From: Tenrec ecaudatus
Lineage: Eukaryota; Chordata; Mammalia; Afrosoricida; Tenrecidae
Direction of reading: 5' to 3'
NCBI RefSeq assembly: GCF_050624435.1
Contig: NC_134546.1
Location: forward strand, 11,679,001 to 11,743,000
DNA: 64,000 nucleotides
Part shown: piece by piece, positions 46,866 through 57,185 of the stretch
Layout of the letters: each line of letters opens with the position of its first letter
Numbering within the stretch: the stretch's first letter is position 1
Translations under genes and position numbers: made by a program
The notes under the pieces: generated by a model
Seen by the model: the letters and a program-made list of their open reading frames with translations, nothing else
Databases searched by the model: none
Told to the model about the DNA's origin: nothing

Positions 46866-47066
46866 TCACTCGCTCACTGCCTTCAAGTTGATTCCGACTC
46901 ATGGTGACCCTACAGGGCAGAGTGGAATTGCCCTGTGGATTTCTAAGACTGAAACCACTGACAGGAGTACAAAGTCTCATCTTTCTCCCACGGAGCAGCT
47001 GGTGCATTAGAACTGGTAATCTGGCGGTTAGCAGCCCAACGAGTAACTGTGATGTCACCAGGGCTC
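46866..47066 (-). mobile_element. AfroSINE in L1
   Basis: 'cttcaagttgattccgactc', 'cccacggagcagctggtgca' and the end 'gatgtcaccagggctc'. Confidence 0.85.
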
Positions 47067-47494
47067 ATTCATTAATCATGAGACATGCAAATCAAAACAT
47101 GAAGAAGACATGAATTCACCCTTACTGGAATGGCTATAATCAGAAAAACGGCAAATAATAGGGTTTGGTGAGGAGGAACCCTCAACCACTACAAATGCAA
47201 AATAGCACAGCCACTGTGGAAAACGACTTGGCAGTTCCCTGTGCTGTAGAACTATTCTATGACCCAGCGACCACTAGATATATACTCCAAAGAGTGTAAA
47301 GCAGACATGTGAACAGATACCTGTACCCCATGTTCATTGCAGCACTAGTTACAATAGTCCAAAGGTGGGAACAGCCCACGTGTGCATCAAGATACATAAA
47401 CAAAGCATGGTATATCCATACAATGGAATATTACTCAGCCATGAAGAGAACTGAAATCTTGATAGATGCTACAGCCCGGATGAACCTTGAAAAC

Positions 47495-47690
47495 GTTCAT
47501 TGCCACTGAGTTGATCCCGACTCATGGCAGGCTCGTGGCCAGAGTAGAACTGTATTCCATAGGGTTTTCAATCTGGGAACTTTTGGTAGCAGATGGTCAG
47601 ACTTGCCTTCCAACATGTCTCTGGACGGATCGAAACTGTCAGCTTTTCCATTGATGGTGGAGCACTAAACCATCTATGCCACACAGGCTG
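47495..47690 (-). mobile_element. AfroSINE, older subfamily, in L1
   Basis: 'gccactgagttgatcccgac', 'ccatagggttttcaatctgg' and '...ccttccaacatgtctctgga' follow an older SINE variant also seen at 59362-59520. Confidence 0.7.
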
Positions 47691-47755
47691 GATAAACATG
47701 GGGAGTTCTCCTTTAGGAACAGTGAGTTTCTGAAAAAGGACAGTAGTAATGAATG

Positions 47756-47953
47756 CACCCCGAGCGCAGTAGCGCAGTGGTTAAGCACTCAGCTGGTAGC
47801 CAAAGTCGGTGGTTCAAACCCACCTGTTGCTTCCTGGGCGAAGGATGAGACCGCCTGCTTCTGTAAAGACAGCAGCCTTGGAAACCCTAGGGGGGGTTCC
47901 TTGCCATCCCCCAGGGTCACTGTGAGTCAGAATGAACTCCATGACAGGGCGCT
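47756..47953 (+). mobile_element. AfroSINE in L1
   Basis: 'gcgcagtagcgcagtggtta' (A box), 'gtcggtggttcaaacccacc' (B box) and tail 'cactgtgagtcagaatgaac'. It is a well-preserved copy. Confidence 0.85.
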
Positions 47954-48048
47954 GTTTGAATGTCATCCAGGTCACCGAATTGTACATGTAAAAAATGTGG
48001 CATTGGCAAATATTTTGTTTTATATATTCTTATCACAATAAAACAGAA

Positions 48049-48589
48049 TAAGAAAGAAAACCAAAACTGTCCCCAGGGTCATCTCCCCTTGTTCCACACA
48101 TCTGGCTCAGACCTGAACAAGCCAGCAAGTGGTATTTTCACCCAGTGGCCACACAGCGACTCAGGCCGACAGTAAGAACACCCACACGTGGCACGCCTGC
48201 TTTTACAAGCTCTAGCCGATTCACAGAGGAGGCCCTCTAACTGATGGCCCGCCCGCTCTGTTACCACGTTGCAATCGGAGTCCCTGTTAAACAATTCTTT
48301 TTCTCCTGGGGAGATGTGCTGCCTCTCTTTATCTCTCTCCGCGCCCCCCCCCCCCGCCTGCCGTGGTCATCTTTGGAGAGGGTGTTGGAAACCAAGTAGG
48401 GAAGCAGCAGAGGGAAGTGGTTTGCAGAGGTGCCCCAAAGCCCCAGATAAGTGTTGGAGGTCCAGGCAGGTGGTCCTCAGTAAGGCAGGACACTGCAACC
48501 CCACTGAAAGGGCCCAGCCCGCTCTGTCCCAGGCTGCTGCTCTCAGCTTCCAAAGAACTGAGCCAGCCTTATGCACTTCGGCACTAGTA
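48049..48589. other. No gene seen: single-copy spacer
   Basis: Frames on both strands overlap; a C-run lies at 48344-48357. No domain recognised. Confidence 0.4.
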
Positions 48590-48671
48590 TGGGCGGGGCT
48601 TCAAAAAGTCTATGGAAAAATTCCATCATCTTTTAGCCCTATTTTCCCATGAACTTTTGTGAGCCCTTGCA
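48590..48671. mobile_element. Mariner-type MITE, 82 bp, TA duplication
   Basis: Ends 'ggggcttcaaaaagtctatg' and 'cccatgaacttttgtgagcc', flanked by TA at 48588-48589 and 48672-48673. Best-preserved copy of the family here. Confidence 0.75.
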
Positions 48672-48689
48672 TAGTCTTACAGGGCTAGA

Positions 48690-48935
48690 GAGGAATAACA
48701 TACGTTGGGTATGAGACCAGTCCCTAGTGAAGGACATCATGCTTGGTCAAGTCCAGGGGCCGTGAAAAACAGGAAGACCTTCGACAGGATGCATCGACAC
48801 ATGGCTGCATCGCTGGGCTCAGGTCTAAGAACAATCGCGAGGATGGCTCCGGACCGGGCAGTGCCTCGTCCTCTTGTACATCAGGTTGCTGTGAGTCTGA
48901 ATCGGTTTGAAGGCACCTAAGCAGAACCACAGGGA
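48690..48935 (+). mobile_element. RTE LINE 3' end
   Basis: 'gacatcatgcttggtcaagt', 'aagaacaatcgcgaggatgg' and tail 'gttgctgtgagtctgaatcg' then 'gtttgaaggcacctaa'. The translated frame ends in a string typical of the RTE C-terminus (HQVAVSLNRFEGT). Confidence 0.8.
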
Positions 48936-49284
48936 CAAAAACCAACCACCTCCACCACAGTGGTACATCCGAATACTCACAAAATACCCTCAAGGTGCTT
49001 TGGCCTCCTGTGCTTCCCACGAGGTGGTCCTGGCCGGTTCTTGCTGTTTGCTGGAGTCCCGGAGGAGGAGGGGGAGCTGAGGAAGAAGTTGGAACATGGT
49101 CCCCAGCACCTTCCCACCTGGGGAAGGGGAGGTGCTGTTACCTCAGCTGACGGCTGGAGTGTGACCTTACTGAGCTCCTAGTCTCTCTCCAGGTAAGTGA
49201 AAACACACCTTTGCCGCTGCCGGGGAGGAATCTTGGGGGTGCAGCACTGAACGCGCCCGCTGGGAGCGGAATGGTCTGAGTGAG

Positions 49285-49372
49285 GGTCAGCCACCAAGCC
49301 TTCCTTGGGAGAAAGAGGGGGAAGTCTGCCTCCGTGAAGATGTTAACGTCTTGGAAACCCTACGGTGCAGGG
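49285..49372 (+). mobile_element. AfroSINE central fragment
   Basis: 'ccttccttgggagaaagagg' and 'cttggaaaccctacggtgca' match the SINE middle part. Confidence 0.6.
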
Positions 49373-51014
49373 GCGAGGTAAGCATGGGCTCACTATTGCT
49401 GACTTACTAATGCACTGAACTGACTGACTGACTTGTACTTCCCAACAAAGGCAGCGGGGAGGGGCACGGGATTGCCTGTTCTTACTTACTGTTGGCTACA
49501 GATCAGTAAGTGAGCACTGGAAAGCGCAGGCTTATGGGGGGGGGGGGCTTCAGGGCCCTCCCTCCCTGTTGGGGATGATACATTTGAGCAGCTTCGGTTC
49601 TGAAGAAAGTCAAGGTGGGGTTGGGGGTGACGTGGTGAAACTGAACCCTCTAGATTAGTAGGCCTGTGCTTCCCTTGCCCATTGGGCACTCTGACCCTGT
49701 TTTGGGGGCCGTTCGGCCCTGTCCTCTAGGGTCAGCTAAGCAGGAACCATGCAACAGGCTTTTGGACCCTGCAGAGGGGTAAGGGCGATGATTGTGGGGG
49801 GCAGGGGCTCCAGGCTCCTGGCCTGGAATGCAGATCACTAGGGTCCTGTTCCCCCCCCCCATTCCCACAGGCAGGAGAGCAGGAAGTGATGTGGGGCAGA
49901 GGCAGGAGAGCAAGCAAGGTTGGGGCTGTCCTGGCTACAAGTGACTGTGGGTTACCTTAGTGACTGTACCTTTGTAAGCTCCTCCCCCCACCCCCACTGT
50001 AGGTCAGGGATCATGGAGGGGGCTGCTGGCTGCCTCCTGAAGGTCCAGTGGGACTTTGTGTCCTACTGACCCCACTCAGGAATGGCTCCCCTTGTGCTTC
50101 TCACCTGCCTCCAGGTGAAAGAGGTGCCTCTCTGTGCTATCTTTAAGGGTTCTACTTGGTCCCGTGGAGCCCCTGGGTGGTCCGGGTGGTGAAGCTGCTC
50201 AGCAGGTGGGTCTTTGGAAGAAAGGCCAGGCAGTTTGCTCTCCATCCACAACTGGACTAGCGGACACCCTCGGGATGGAGCACAGTGCTACTCAGACCCC
50301 ACGGGGTCATGAGTCAAGGTAGCTTGGGGGACAACTGGCAGACTTGGTTCTCTGGTGAAGGAACCAGAACTTGCTTCTGTGGCCCTTAAAAAAAAGCCCC
50401 ACCCTCCGCTTCCTTGGGGCAGTTTCCCAAAGGGGCTGCTACGCTTCAGGGGAGGGAGGTGTGTATTGTCCAAACAGGTCTCGATCCTTTATCCTGGGTC
50501 ACAGGCTGCAGCACAAATATTATCATTGCTATGATTGGGGGGTGGGGTGGGTCATTTTTCCCTTTTTTCCAAAAAGGGGGTAGCTGACCAAGTAAATTTG
50601 GTACTGTACTGGGAGGGGGAGCAGGCTAGACTTCACTGAAAGAGGGCTGTCTGGAGGAGACCAAGTGGCTTGCTGCTTTCACAATGGTTTTCTGCAGGAC
50701 AGCGACAGCTCCCACGCACCTGAGGGTCAGTGGCAGTTGGTGGGACACAAGGAAGAGCAAGTTCTGCTGTGCCCGAGGGCAGGGCAGGTGGGTTGGGGGT
50801 ATGACTGGAGCGGGTAGGTGGCCAAGCCAAGGACGAGGTGCTCTTTCCCAGGCCTTGAACAGAATATTCCTTTTGCTTGAGGCGTCAGGGCCTAAGGAGC
50901 AGAAGTGTCCCCTTGGGAATATGACCCAATCAGAGATGACCCCTTCCCATCCCATGAGCCTGCTGGGGCTCTCCGGCCACCCTGCCTCCTACCAGACAAA
51001 TATCCCACAGGCAG
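49373..51014. other. No gene seen: single-copy DNA just beyond the SPRED2 3' end
   Basis: No repeats recognised apart from homopolymer runs (G-run 49536-49547). Frames overlap on both strands. ACTR2, which neighbours SPRED2 in human, is not recognisable here. Confidence 0.45.
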
Positions 51015-51033
51015 AGGGGTCTGATAGGATGTG

Positions 51034-51043
51034 TTTATATTTA
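51034..51043 (-). other. SPRED2: Candidate variant polyadenylation signal of SPRED2
   Basis: The reverse complement reads GTAAATATAAACAC, containing AATATA and TATAAA. Position is consistent with the end of the 3' UTR but not proven. Confidence 0.35.
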
Positions 51044-52898
51044 CACGGTACATTTTAAAGCAATGGCTACATTGGTCATACATATTAGAAACCATTAAAA
51101 AAAAGTTAAGAACTAAAATGTACATCATACACTTGTATATATATATTTTTTTACACAGAGGTAAAAAGGCTTATTATAAAAAAATCAATACAACAGGGTG
51201 TTTTTTTCTTCTTTTTCTTAGTATACAGGTAAAGAATGAATTATGCTTCAGGCACTTAATAATTTGTTAATGAGAGCAAATAGCTTGAGGGGAAAGAGGT
51301 CAGGGATGGGGTTGGAGGTGGGAGAGAGAAGAGCGTCCAAACAGAAAATCTTTTGGTTAATGTTTTGTTACCACAGATACAAAAATACAATTCTCAATAA
51401 TTTCTTCTCCAATGATTGACATCAGTATGGCAAAGCTGACTGGGAAAATACTATGCACTGTTCAGCTGCAGTGTGGCGATTAGAGACTTATTTACATACA
51501 TGTCCCCATGTCTGTCCTTGGGCCCTTAACCGCTGCCTTCACAAACCAAAACACAAAGTAAAACAAACGCCGACGTGGAGTTCAGATTCGTTAGCATTAA
51601 CTCTTACAAGGGGTTGGGAACCGGCAAGGGAGTAAAGGGGGTGGGGGGAGGAGACGGCGACCAAGTAAAGACGACAGGTTGGCGGCTGCAATGTGTGTAC
51701 TGTATTCTTGTGGAAATAAATAAGGGCGCTTGAACGGCGATTGAACAAAACGTTACATTAGTGTTGTGCTTTGTCGAGAGGAGACCTTAGAGAAAGACCC
51801 GTAGGAAGGACTTCAAGGGGGGAAAGTTGTTCTCGGAACTGCTTTCAGAGGTTGGCTGAGGGTTTCCTAGATGTTCTCCAGGCAAGGGAGAGGTGCTCTT
51901 GCTCCGTCCCTCAACGGAGAGGCCCACCCCAGCAACTCCAACGGGCGAAAACATCTGCCGACTAACTCCGAAGCATATTGGCTGCCTATGGACATGGATG
52001 CGCTGGCTGCAGGGCTGTGAATGGCTCTCAGACGGGCTGAGAACATTCTCATGAAGGTTAGCACTTTCAGTATGATTGGCAGCCCGTTAAGAAATGTCCC
52101 TTTCCTCCACAACCCATGTCCTGTGTGTAATAAAGAAGGGGATGGGGGCTGGAGGGGAGAGGGAGGGCAGGCTGCGCCCTCAGCTGGCAACAGATCACCA
52201 CAGAAAGACAGTGGTGGGAAGAACAGCCGGCGTTGTTGGCAAGCCTGACCCTCGTGGGTCTCCACAAGGTTCTGATTGTACTATGCTAGGTATAGGTAAC
52301 CACGCTTCGTAGCTTGTCGTTCTTCCTTAAGATGGGGCTTTTCCTTGCAATCGATTAGAAAAATACTCTTTCCCAGGGAATGAGAAGCCTCCTACGTGGC
52401 AAGGCGACAGGTAGAATCAGTCAGTTGACCCAACCACCATCCGTGCACCTGATGTGGCACGTCTGGGTTTGAAGCTGCAGCACAAAGACACTTAGGCATT
52501 GGAAGGGTTCTTTACATATGGCCTTGTTTCCCCCACCCCCCGCCCCAACCCTCCCCAAGTATAAATGAAGAGGAATTCGGTGACGTGATCGCGTCCGAAA
52601 CAAAATCCCACAAACAAAAAAAAGCAACACGCTACTCTTCAAGTTCATGACATTTAAAATCCCTCCTCAGAATAATATAAAATGGCTGTGTGTGTGTGTG
52701 CGCACAAAATCCTAATTTTGTTTATCCTCTGGAACGTGTCTGTGGCGACCTTGCTGTGTGTGACCTTCCATAGTGTTTGGCTCCCAAAAAACATTTCGAC
52801 TTCCTTAGTGTCTTCTTGGAATATTGCTACATTTTTTGACGTGGTGGCAACATCATTGTAAAAAGTTCTACTTGAGGGGTTACTAGGGATGCTTGCAA

Positions 52899-53112
52899 AA
52901 AGCCCTCGTGACACAGTGGTTAAGTGCCTGGCTGCTAATGGGAAGGTCGGCAGTTCAAACACATGCACAGCCCCAAGGGAGAAGACGTGGCCATCTACTC
53001 CCACTGGATAGGATTTAGAGCCTAGAAAACCCTTCCCGGCCAGTTGTTCAGTCCTACAGGGTCCCAGTGGATCCGAATGGACTTCAATGGTAACAGGTTG
53101 GTTTTTGTTTGT
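52899..53112 (+). mobile_element. AfroSINE inside the SPRED2 3' UTR
   Basis: 'aagccctcgtgacacagtgg', 'aaggtcggcagttcaaacac', 'gggtcccagtggatccgaat', then a T/G-rich tail. Full length and antisense to SPRED2. Confidence 0.85.
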
Positions 53113-53920
53113 TTTGTTGTTATTTAGGGAGGCTCATAGAAACTTTAGATCCCTTTCTAGGCTCTGGTCCTAGAGGCTGCGGTGCAGTTGATGAGATTTT
53201 CCTGATCCTCTAACGTTAAGGCTCAATTCTCAGTCCTTTGACGGGTTCATGTTTTGAATCGTCTCAACAGAAATTTTGTATTTTTCAGAGATTTCGTTTT
53301 TTGGGGGGTAGGGTGGGCGGAGAATGATGGACTAAAGATCGAAACTGCAGCTCCCGGGGAAAAACTTGGCTGTGCAATATGGTTTCGTGGTAGCGGTTTG
53401 TAAATGAGCCAACCCTCCTGTGCATGAGAACTGATCACAAAGGTAAAACACTTGTGGCAGGGTACAATCATTCGGACATCGCCTTTCCGCAGGAACAACG
53501 CAGACGCTGAACTGAGAGTGGGCAAAGGGAGTGCTCTTTGAGGAATCAACTATGAAACCCACCCCCCCCACCCCCGCCCCATCCCCCCCAGCAGTTTGGA
53601 CTGCAGTCTCCTTTGGACTGGAAGAGGGGGAGGGGCAACGACAGGAAATAAACACATGGATAAGACATTTAGCTTGATTACAGGTCGTTAAGAATACAAG
53701 AGCGTCTATACCGACGGTTCCTTTCCGTTGAACACTGTGCGTGTGTGGGGGCGGGCGCGGGTGTAGCCGCCGCAGAGTGTGCAAGGCTCGGGGTGCGGGG
53801 GTCGACTGGAGGGTCCGCCAGGCGGCTCCCGGGCTGGAATGGTGCCGTTAGGGAGCAGGGGAGGCGGTGGAAGAGTTGTCTTGTGGCTGTGGACGGCGGC
53901 AGGGGAGGAGGGAAACTGAG

Positions 53921-54589
53921 TCATACGGCCGCCTTGTGCTTCCCGCCGCAGCACCGGCACACCACGCCACAGTGGTAGCAGGCCCGGAGGGGCAGGTAAC
54001 AGCACATACAGGGGGCCAAGAAAGACAAGGCAAGAAGAGCCATCCACCGGAGGCAAAACTTGTCGTCGCTGGTATCGCACGAGCAAGGGTCTGTGTAGTC
54101 TCCCTCGGGGTCCGACATACAGTGATAGAGCATGCTGTCCGCGCACCACATGCAGCTCACCCTGCGGATGCAAGTTCTCACGGAGTCGGGCGCATCCTGA
54201 CAGTGGCCCCTCCGGTTCTCCTCGTGGTTGAACATGTCCCTGCAGTACACGCACCGGGAGCGCTCGCCGTCCTCCTTCCGCCGCCGGGACTTGCCCCGCG
54301 AGGGCTGGGTCTTGATCACGCTGCCCCCGTGGCGCTTGGGGTCCTCACCGAGGCCGTAGTCGGAGGAGTCCACGTAGGGGTAGCTGTAGTCGTGCTTGGG
54401 CACCTCGCCCTTGGCGAAGCGCACGTACGAGTCCGCGTCCTCGGCGGGGTCCAGGTACTTGCCCCGGACCGGGGCGTGCCGGTAATCCTCGTATCCCGTC
54501 ATCCAGATCTTCTCCCGGGGGTTGATGCGCACGATCTCTTCGTCGTCGTCCGGGAAGCTCACCTGGCGGTAGGGCCTTTGCGGCGGCGG
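53921..54589 (-). CDS. SPRED2: SPRED2 terminal coding exon (KIT-binding region and Sprouty domain)
   Basis: SPRED2 is a membrane-associated inhibitor of Ras-Raf-MEK-ERK signalling that acts with neurofibromin. This exon encodes 222 residues and a stop, agreeing with the human protein of about 418 residues. Residues 1-55 hold the KIT-binding-type region ([30 protein letters not shown]). A basic stretch ([13 protein letters not shown], about 100-112) precedes the Sprouty domain. That domain, about 113-222, has some 18 cysteines, including CVYC, PCSC, PCMCC and the final CRCC, and ends GGKHKAAV. The acceptor is 'cttgggacag' just upstream on the minus strand, with the exon starting at 54589. The frame joins residue Q of the exon at 58292-58441 without a phase break. 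Compared with human (from memory) it has PPPQ for PMPR and one Ser fewer before YVRFAKGE. No frameshift was seen. Confidence 0.96.
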   Translation of the reverse strand, partial: PPPQRPYRQVSFPDDDEEIVRINPREKIWMTGYEDYRHAPVRGKYLDPAEDADSYVRFAKGEVPKHDYSYPYVDSSDYGLGEDPKRHGGSVIKTQPSRGKSRRRKEDGERSRCVYCRDMFNHEENRRGHCQDAPDSVRTCIRRVSCMWCADSMLYHCMSDPEGDYTDPCSCDTSDDKFCLRWMALLALSFLAPCMCCYLPLRACYHCGVVCRCCGGKHKAAV

Positions 54590-54731
54590 CTGTCCCAAGT
54601 GAAAAAGGAGACAGGGTTTGAGGGCAGGGACCAAGTCCGCTCCCCCGGGCCCCCCAGTGCACCCCCCATTCTCCAAGGATGCACCCTGCGCTCACCCCAA
54701 CCAGGGCATTTCCCGTCCTAGCAATTACTAA

Positions 54732-54940
54732 GGAGCCCTGCTGGTGTAGTGGGTGCTGCGTTGGGTTTCCAACCACCGGTTGGCAGTTCGAAACCCGGTG
54801 GGAGAAAGACGAGGCTTTAAAAATTATTTGTTTTTTTTAACTCCTATAAAGCGTGACCAGTCTAGGAAATCCAAAGTGGCCGTTCTCCTGTCCTATAGGG
54901 TCGCTCCCTGTGAGGTGGCACTGCCGATGGCAGAGTGTCT
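54732..54940 (+). mobile_element. AfroSINE in SPRED2 intron
   Basis: 'aaggagccctgctggtgtag', 'ggttggcagttcgaaacccg' and tail 'tgtgaggtggcactgccgat'. It carries an A/T insertion near 54815-54845. Confidence 0.85.
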
Positions 54941-55173
54941 GGGGACGACTGAGCCATCCAAATTCTCAGTATTTCTAATCCTGAGTCTCCACTGTGGGGC
55001 GGCTTCAGGAAATCGAGTCAACAGGTCCAGACCAACATTTCTTCCACTGTGCTGCGCAGAGAACCATGGAGAACAGCTGCATGGATTTTCAAACGCAGAA
55101 CCCACCCGAGGGCACAGGGGACTATGGGCAGCTGACTGGTTTTGCCTGATTTTGTTTCTAGCAGGCTCTCTTT

Positions 55174-55372
55174 GGGAGGCCTGGTGGCACTGTGGGTTAG
55201 GTGTTGGGCTGCAAACCACAAGGTCAGTGGTTCAAGCCCACCAGCGGCTCCAGTGGCAAACAGACCCTGCTGCCTGCTCCCATAAACATTTATAGTCCTG
55301 GAAACTAAGAAACCCTGGAAACGCTCGCTATGCATCAGAATCAACTCGATGGCAGTGGGCTTGGTTGGGGGT
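55174..55372 (+). mobile_element. AfroSINE in SPRED2 intron
   Basis: 'gggaggcctggtggcactgt', 'ggtcagtggttcaagcccac' and tail 'tcagaatcaactcgatggca'. A well-preserved copy. Confidence 0.9.
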
Positions 55373-56093
55373 TTAGGTTCTCTCTTGTCACACCGTCTTG
55401 TCTTTTCCTTAAATGAACACTGGTAGCAGTGTGTGTCCCGGCCGCCAACCATCAGCTAAGTGCTGTTTCATGGAACTTCATTATCTAGGTGTCCACTGGG
55501 GCTGTACGTGCTGTCTCTCTCATGCTCAGAAACACAACAGGGGTCCCCCCTGGGAAACTTTTAAGCCCCCTCCCCCAAGTTTCTTGGGAATCCGTTTGGG
55601 AAGCCAGAGAGAGCAGGAGGTTGAATCCTGCCTCAGTGGTTGAGCTGGAATCAGAATTCAGGCAGGCCGGACCCACGGGCACAGCACAGCCTGCAAATCC
55701 AGACTGCGTTTCCCCCCAGGGAGAGAGCTTTCACGGCTGTTACTTGGGCCACAATTTACAAAGGTGCTTTGTCTGGGGCAGAGATGCGGAATAAATTTAT
55801 TGCATGAACATGTGGAAGTCTGCCCTGCAACAGGGCCGGAAACTAGATCGCCCACCCTGGACACCCGTTTGGACAGGCAGGCTCTTTGAGGTTTCAGGAG
55901 AACGGCTCTGGAGAGACCTCAACTGGAGTCAAATCCTGAAACCCAACTTACTAGCAAGCTGCTGAGACTCAGTTCTGTCTACAAATTCGCATAGGACTGT
56001 GGTGAGAACGCCAAGACATCTAGGTCACATAAACAGTTAAACCAGGGAAAACAACCAACCAACCAAACAAACAAACAAACAATAACGAAACAA

Positions 56094-56250
56094 AAGCTCC
56101 CTGACTCATTGGGACCCTGGACGGAGAAAAACTGCCTCTGTGTTTCTAAGGCTGTAAATCGTCATAGGAGCAGAAAGCTTCATCTTTCTCCCCTGGAGCA
56201 GCTGAGGGTTTTGAACTATTGAATTTCAAGGGCTAGTGTGGTAGCCACTG
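56094..56250 (-). mobile_element. AfroSINE in SPRED2 intron
   Basis: 'ctgactcattgggaccctgg', 'tcatctttctcccctggagc' and '...gagggttttgaactatt' are the reversed SINE; the head end is diverged. Confidence 0.7.
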
Positions 56251-56252
56251 TA

Positions 56253-56361
56253 GATACTCGAGTATAAGTCGACCAGAATATCAGCTGAGGCACCTAATTT
56301 TACCACAAAAAGTGCATAAAATATGTGCTGAAAAACTTGGCTTATACACGAGTATATACGG
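56253..56361. mobile_element. 109-bp palindromic TIR element (MITE) with TA ends
   Basis: The left end 'gatactcgagtataagtcga' and the right end '...cttatacacgagtatatac' are inverted repeats about 18 bp long. TA lies at 56251-56252 and 56362-56363. The centre 'gaggcacctaattttaccac' belongs to a repeat I have seen in vertebrate genomes, but the family name is not certain. Confidence 0.65.
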
Positions 56362-56848
56362 TATATAATCTGTTGTCAATTTGAGAGGATTACAAGTGAA
56401 GGGGTGGAGTCTAGCCTGTCAATCTTTGTAGAGCCAATGAGGCCTCTGTGTGGGCATGGCCTTCCCCTGAGGATTCTGGAATTCCTGTATTTCCTCATTG
56501 GAGGAGGGACACACTCTCTCTCCCTGCTCACTCCCTTCGAGACACTGCTGATGAGAAACCACATGAAGCTACTCTGATGTAGCCAGAACCATGGGAGCTG
56601 GAGGAACCACGGGGAGACCCCTGCCAGCGCTGGGATGCTTACAAAGCAACTGGATCCACAAGACTCCCCCCCACTGGCCTGTGACCTTCCTGCATTTGGC
56701 GTCATTGCATGTGTTTCTAGAGTCTGAAGTGGACTTGATCTGGACTGGGCTGGGACGCTTTCTCAATATTCAACTGCTCTTGTATATAAAGCTCTTATAT
56801 ACATGTGAGTGTCTATGGATTTTTTTCTTTAGTCTACCTGGAGTAACA
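56362..56848 (+). mobile_element. Solo LTR (afrotherian ERVL-like family) in SPRED2 intron
   Basis: About 487 bp matching 28528-29018: 'ataatctgttgtcaatttga', 'ggccttcccctgaggattct', 'tgacttgatctggactggg' type core, and the end 'agtctacctggagtaaca'. A good TATA box (TATATAAA) sits at 56782-56790, the position expected of an LTR promoter. It is antisense to SPRED2 transcription. Confidence 0.75.
56782..56790 (+). promoter_or_regulatory. TATA-like box in solo LTR
   Basis: TGTATATAAAG in the 3' third of the LTR; homologous positions in the other copies are degraded. Promoter activity is inferred only. Confidence 0.4.
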
Positions 56849-56850
56849 CA

Positions 56851-57185
56851 ATTAGCTAAAAGGTTGACGGTTCAAATCTACAGGCTTGGAGGTCAGCTTC
56901 TGGAAGTTTCCACCATGTGGTCAAGTTACTTCTGAAAGCGACCCTATGGGTGGAGTAGAACTGCCTGAGGGATCCCAAGGCTATCAATCCATATGGAGGA
57001 AGACTACGTAGGTCACTATTCATCTGTGGGTTGCCTGATGGGCTTGAACTGCTGACCTTTCCATGAGCTGGCCAATGCTTAACCCATAGTGCAACCAGAG
57101 ACTGAAGCTTTAAAAACCCTAGAAAACAATCCTACTTTGCATACGAGGGGTTTTCGCCAAGAGTCAGAATTTTGGCAGCAACTAA
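56851..57185 (+). mobile_element. AfroSINE interrupted by a second, reversed AfroSINE
   Basis: The plus SINE runs 56851-56929 ('aaaaggttgacggttcaaat') and resumes at about 57100-57185 ('agagtcagaattttggcagc'). The inner minus SINE spans about 56930-57095 ('gcgaccctatgggtggagta', 'gggcttgaactgctgacctt'). Confidence 0.7.

Larger units (their letters stand above)
46800..48048 (+). mobile_element. Old L1 3' end carrying three SINE insertions
   Basis: The pieces are 46800-46865 ('aaaagaacatgaaaagatgc'), 47067-47494 ('agacatgcaaatcaaaacat', 'atccatacaatggaatatta'), 47691-47755 and 47954-48048 ('accgaattgtacatgtaaaa', 'atattcttatcacaataaaa'). A frame near 47430 contains the L1 ORF2 C-terminal signature TMEYYSAMK. 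Confidence 0.85.
51015..53920 (-). other. SPRED2: SPRED2 3' untranslated region
   Basis: From the stop codon at 53921-53923 the transcript should run to a probable poly(A) region near 51015. The distal part (about 51020-51480) is AT-rich and largely repeat-free, as expected for a conserved 3' UTR. On the minus strand the variant signals AATATA/TATAAA occur at about 51034-51043; no canonical AATAAA was found there, so the end is tentative. A length near 2.9 kb is plausible for this gene. An AfroSINE at 52899-53112 lies inside it in antisense orientation to the transcript. Confidence 0.6.

Noticed and set aside
47756-47830. tRNA-like A and B boxes
   Set aside because: They belong to SINE heads (tRNA-derived), followed by SINE bodies and tails, with no foldable acceptor stem. 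No tRNA gene is claimed anywhere in the window.
1-51000. Search for the 3' end of ACTR2, the human neighbour of SPRED2
   Set aside because: No actin-related protein coding sequence or recognisable 3' UTR was seen; the gene may lie left of the window.
53867-54721. Plus-strand open frame of 284 codons
   Set aside because: It is the antisense of the GC-rich SPRED2 terminal exon, which has strong homology on the minus strand.
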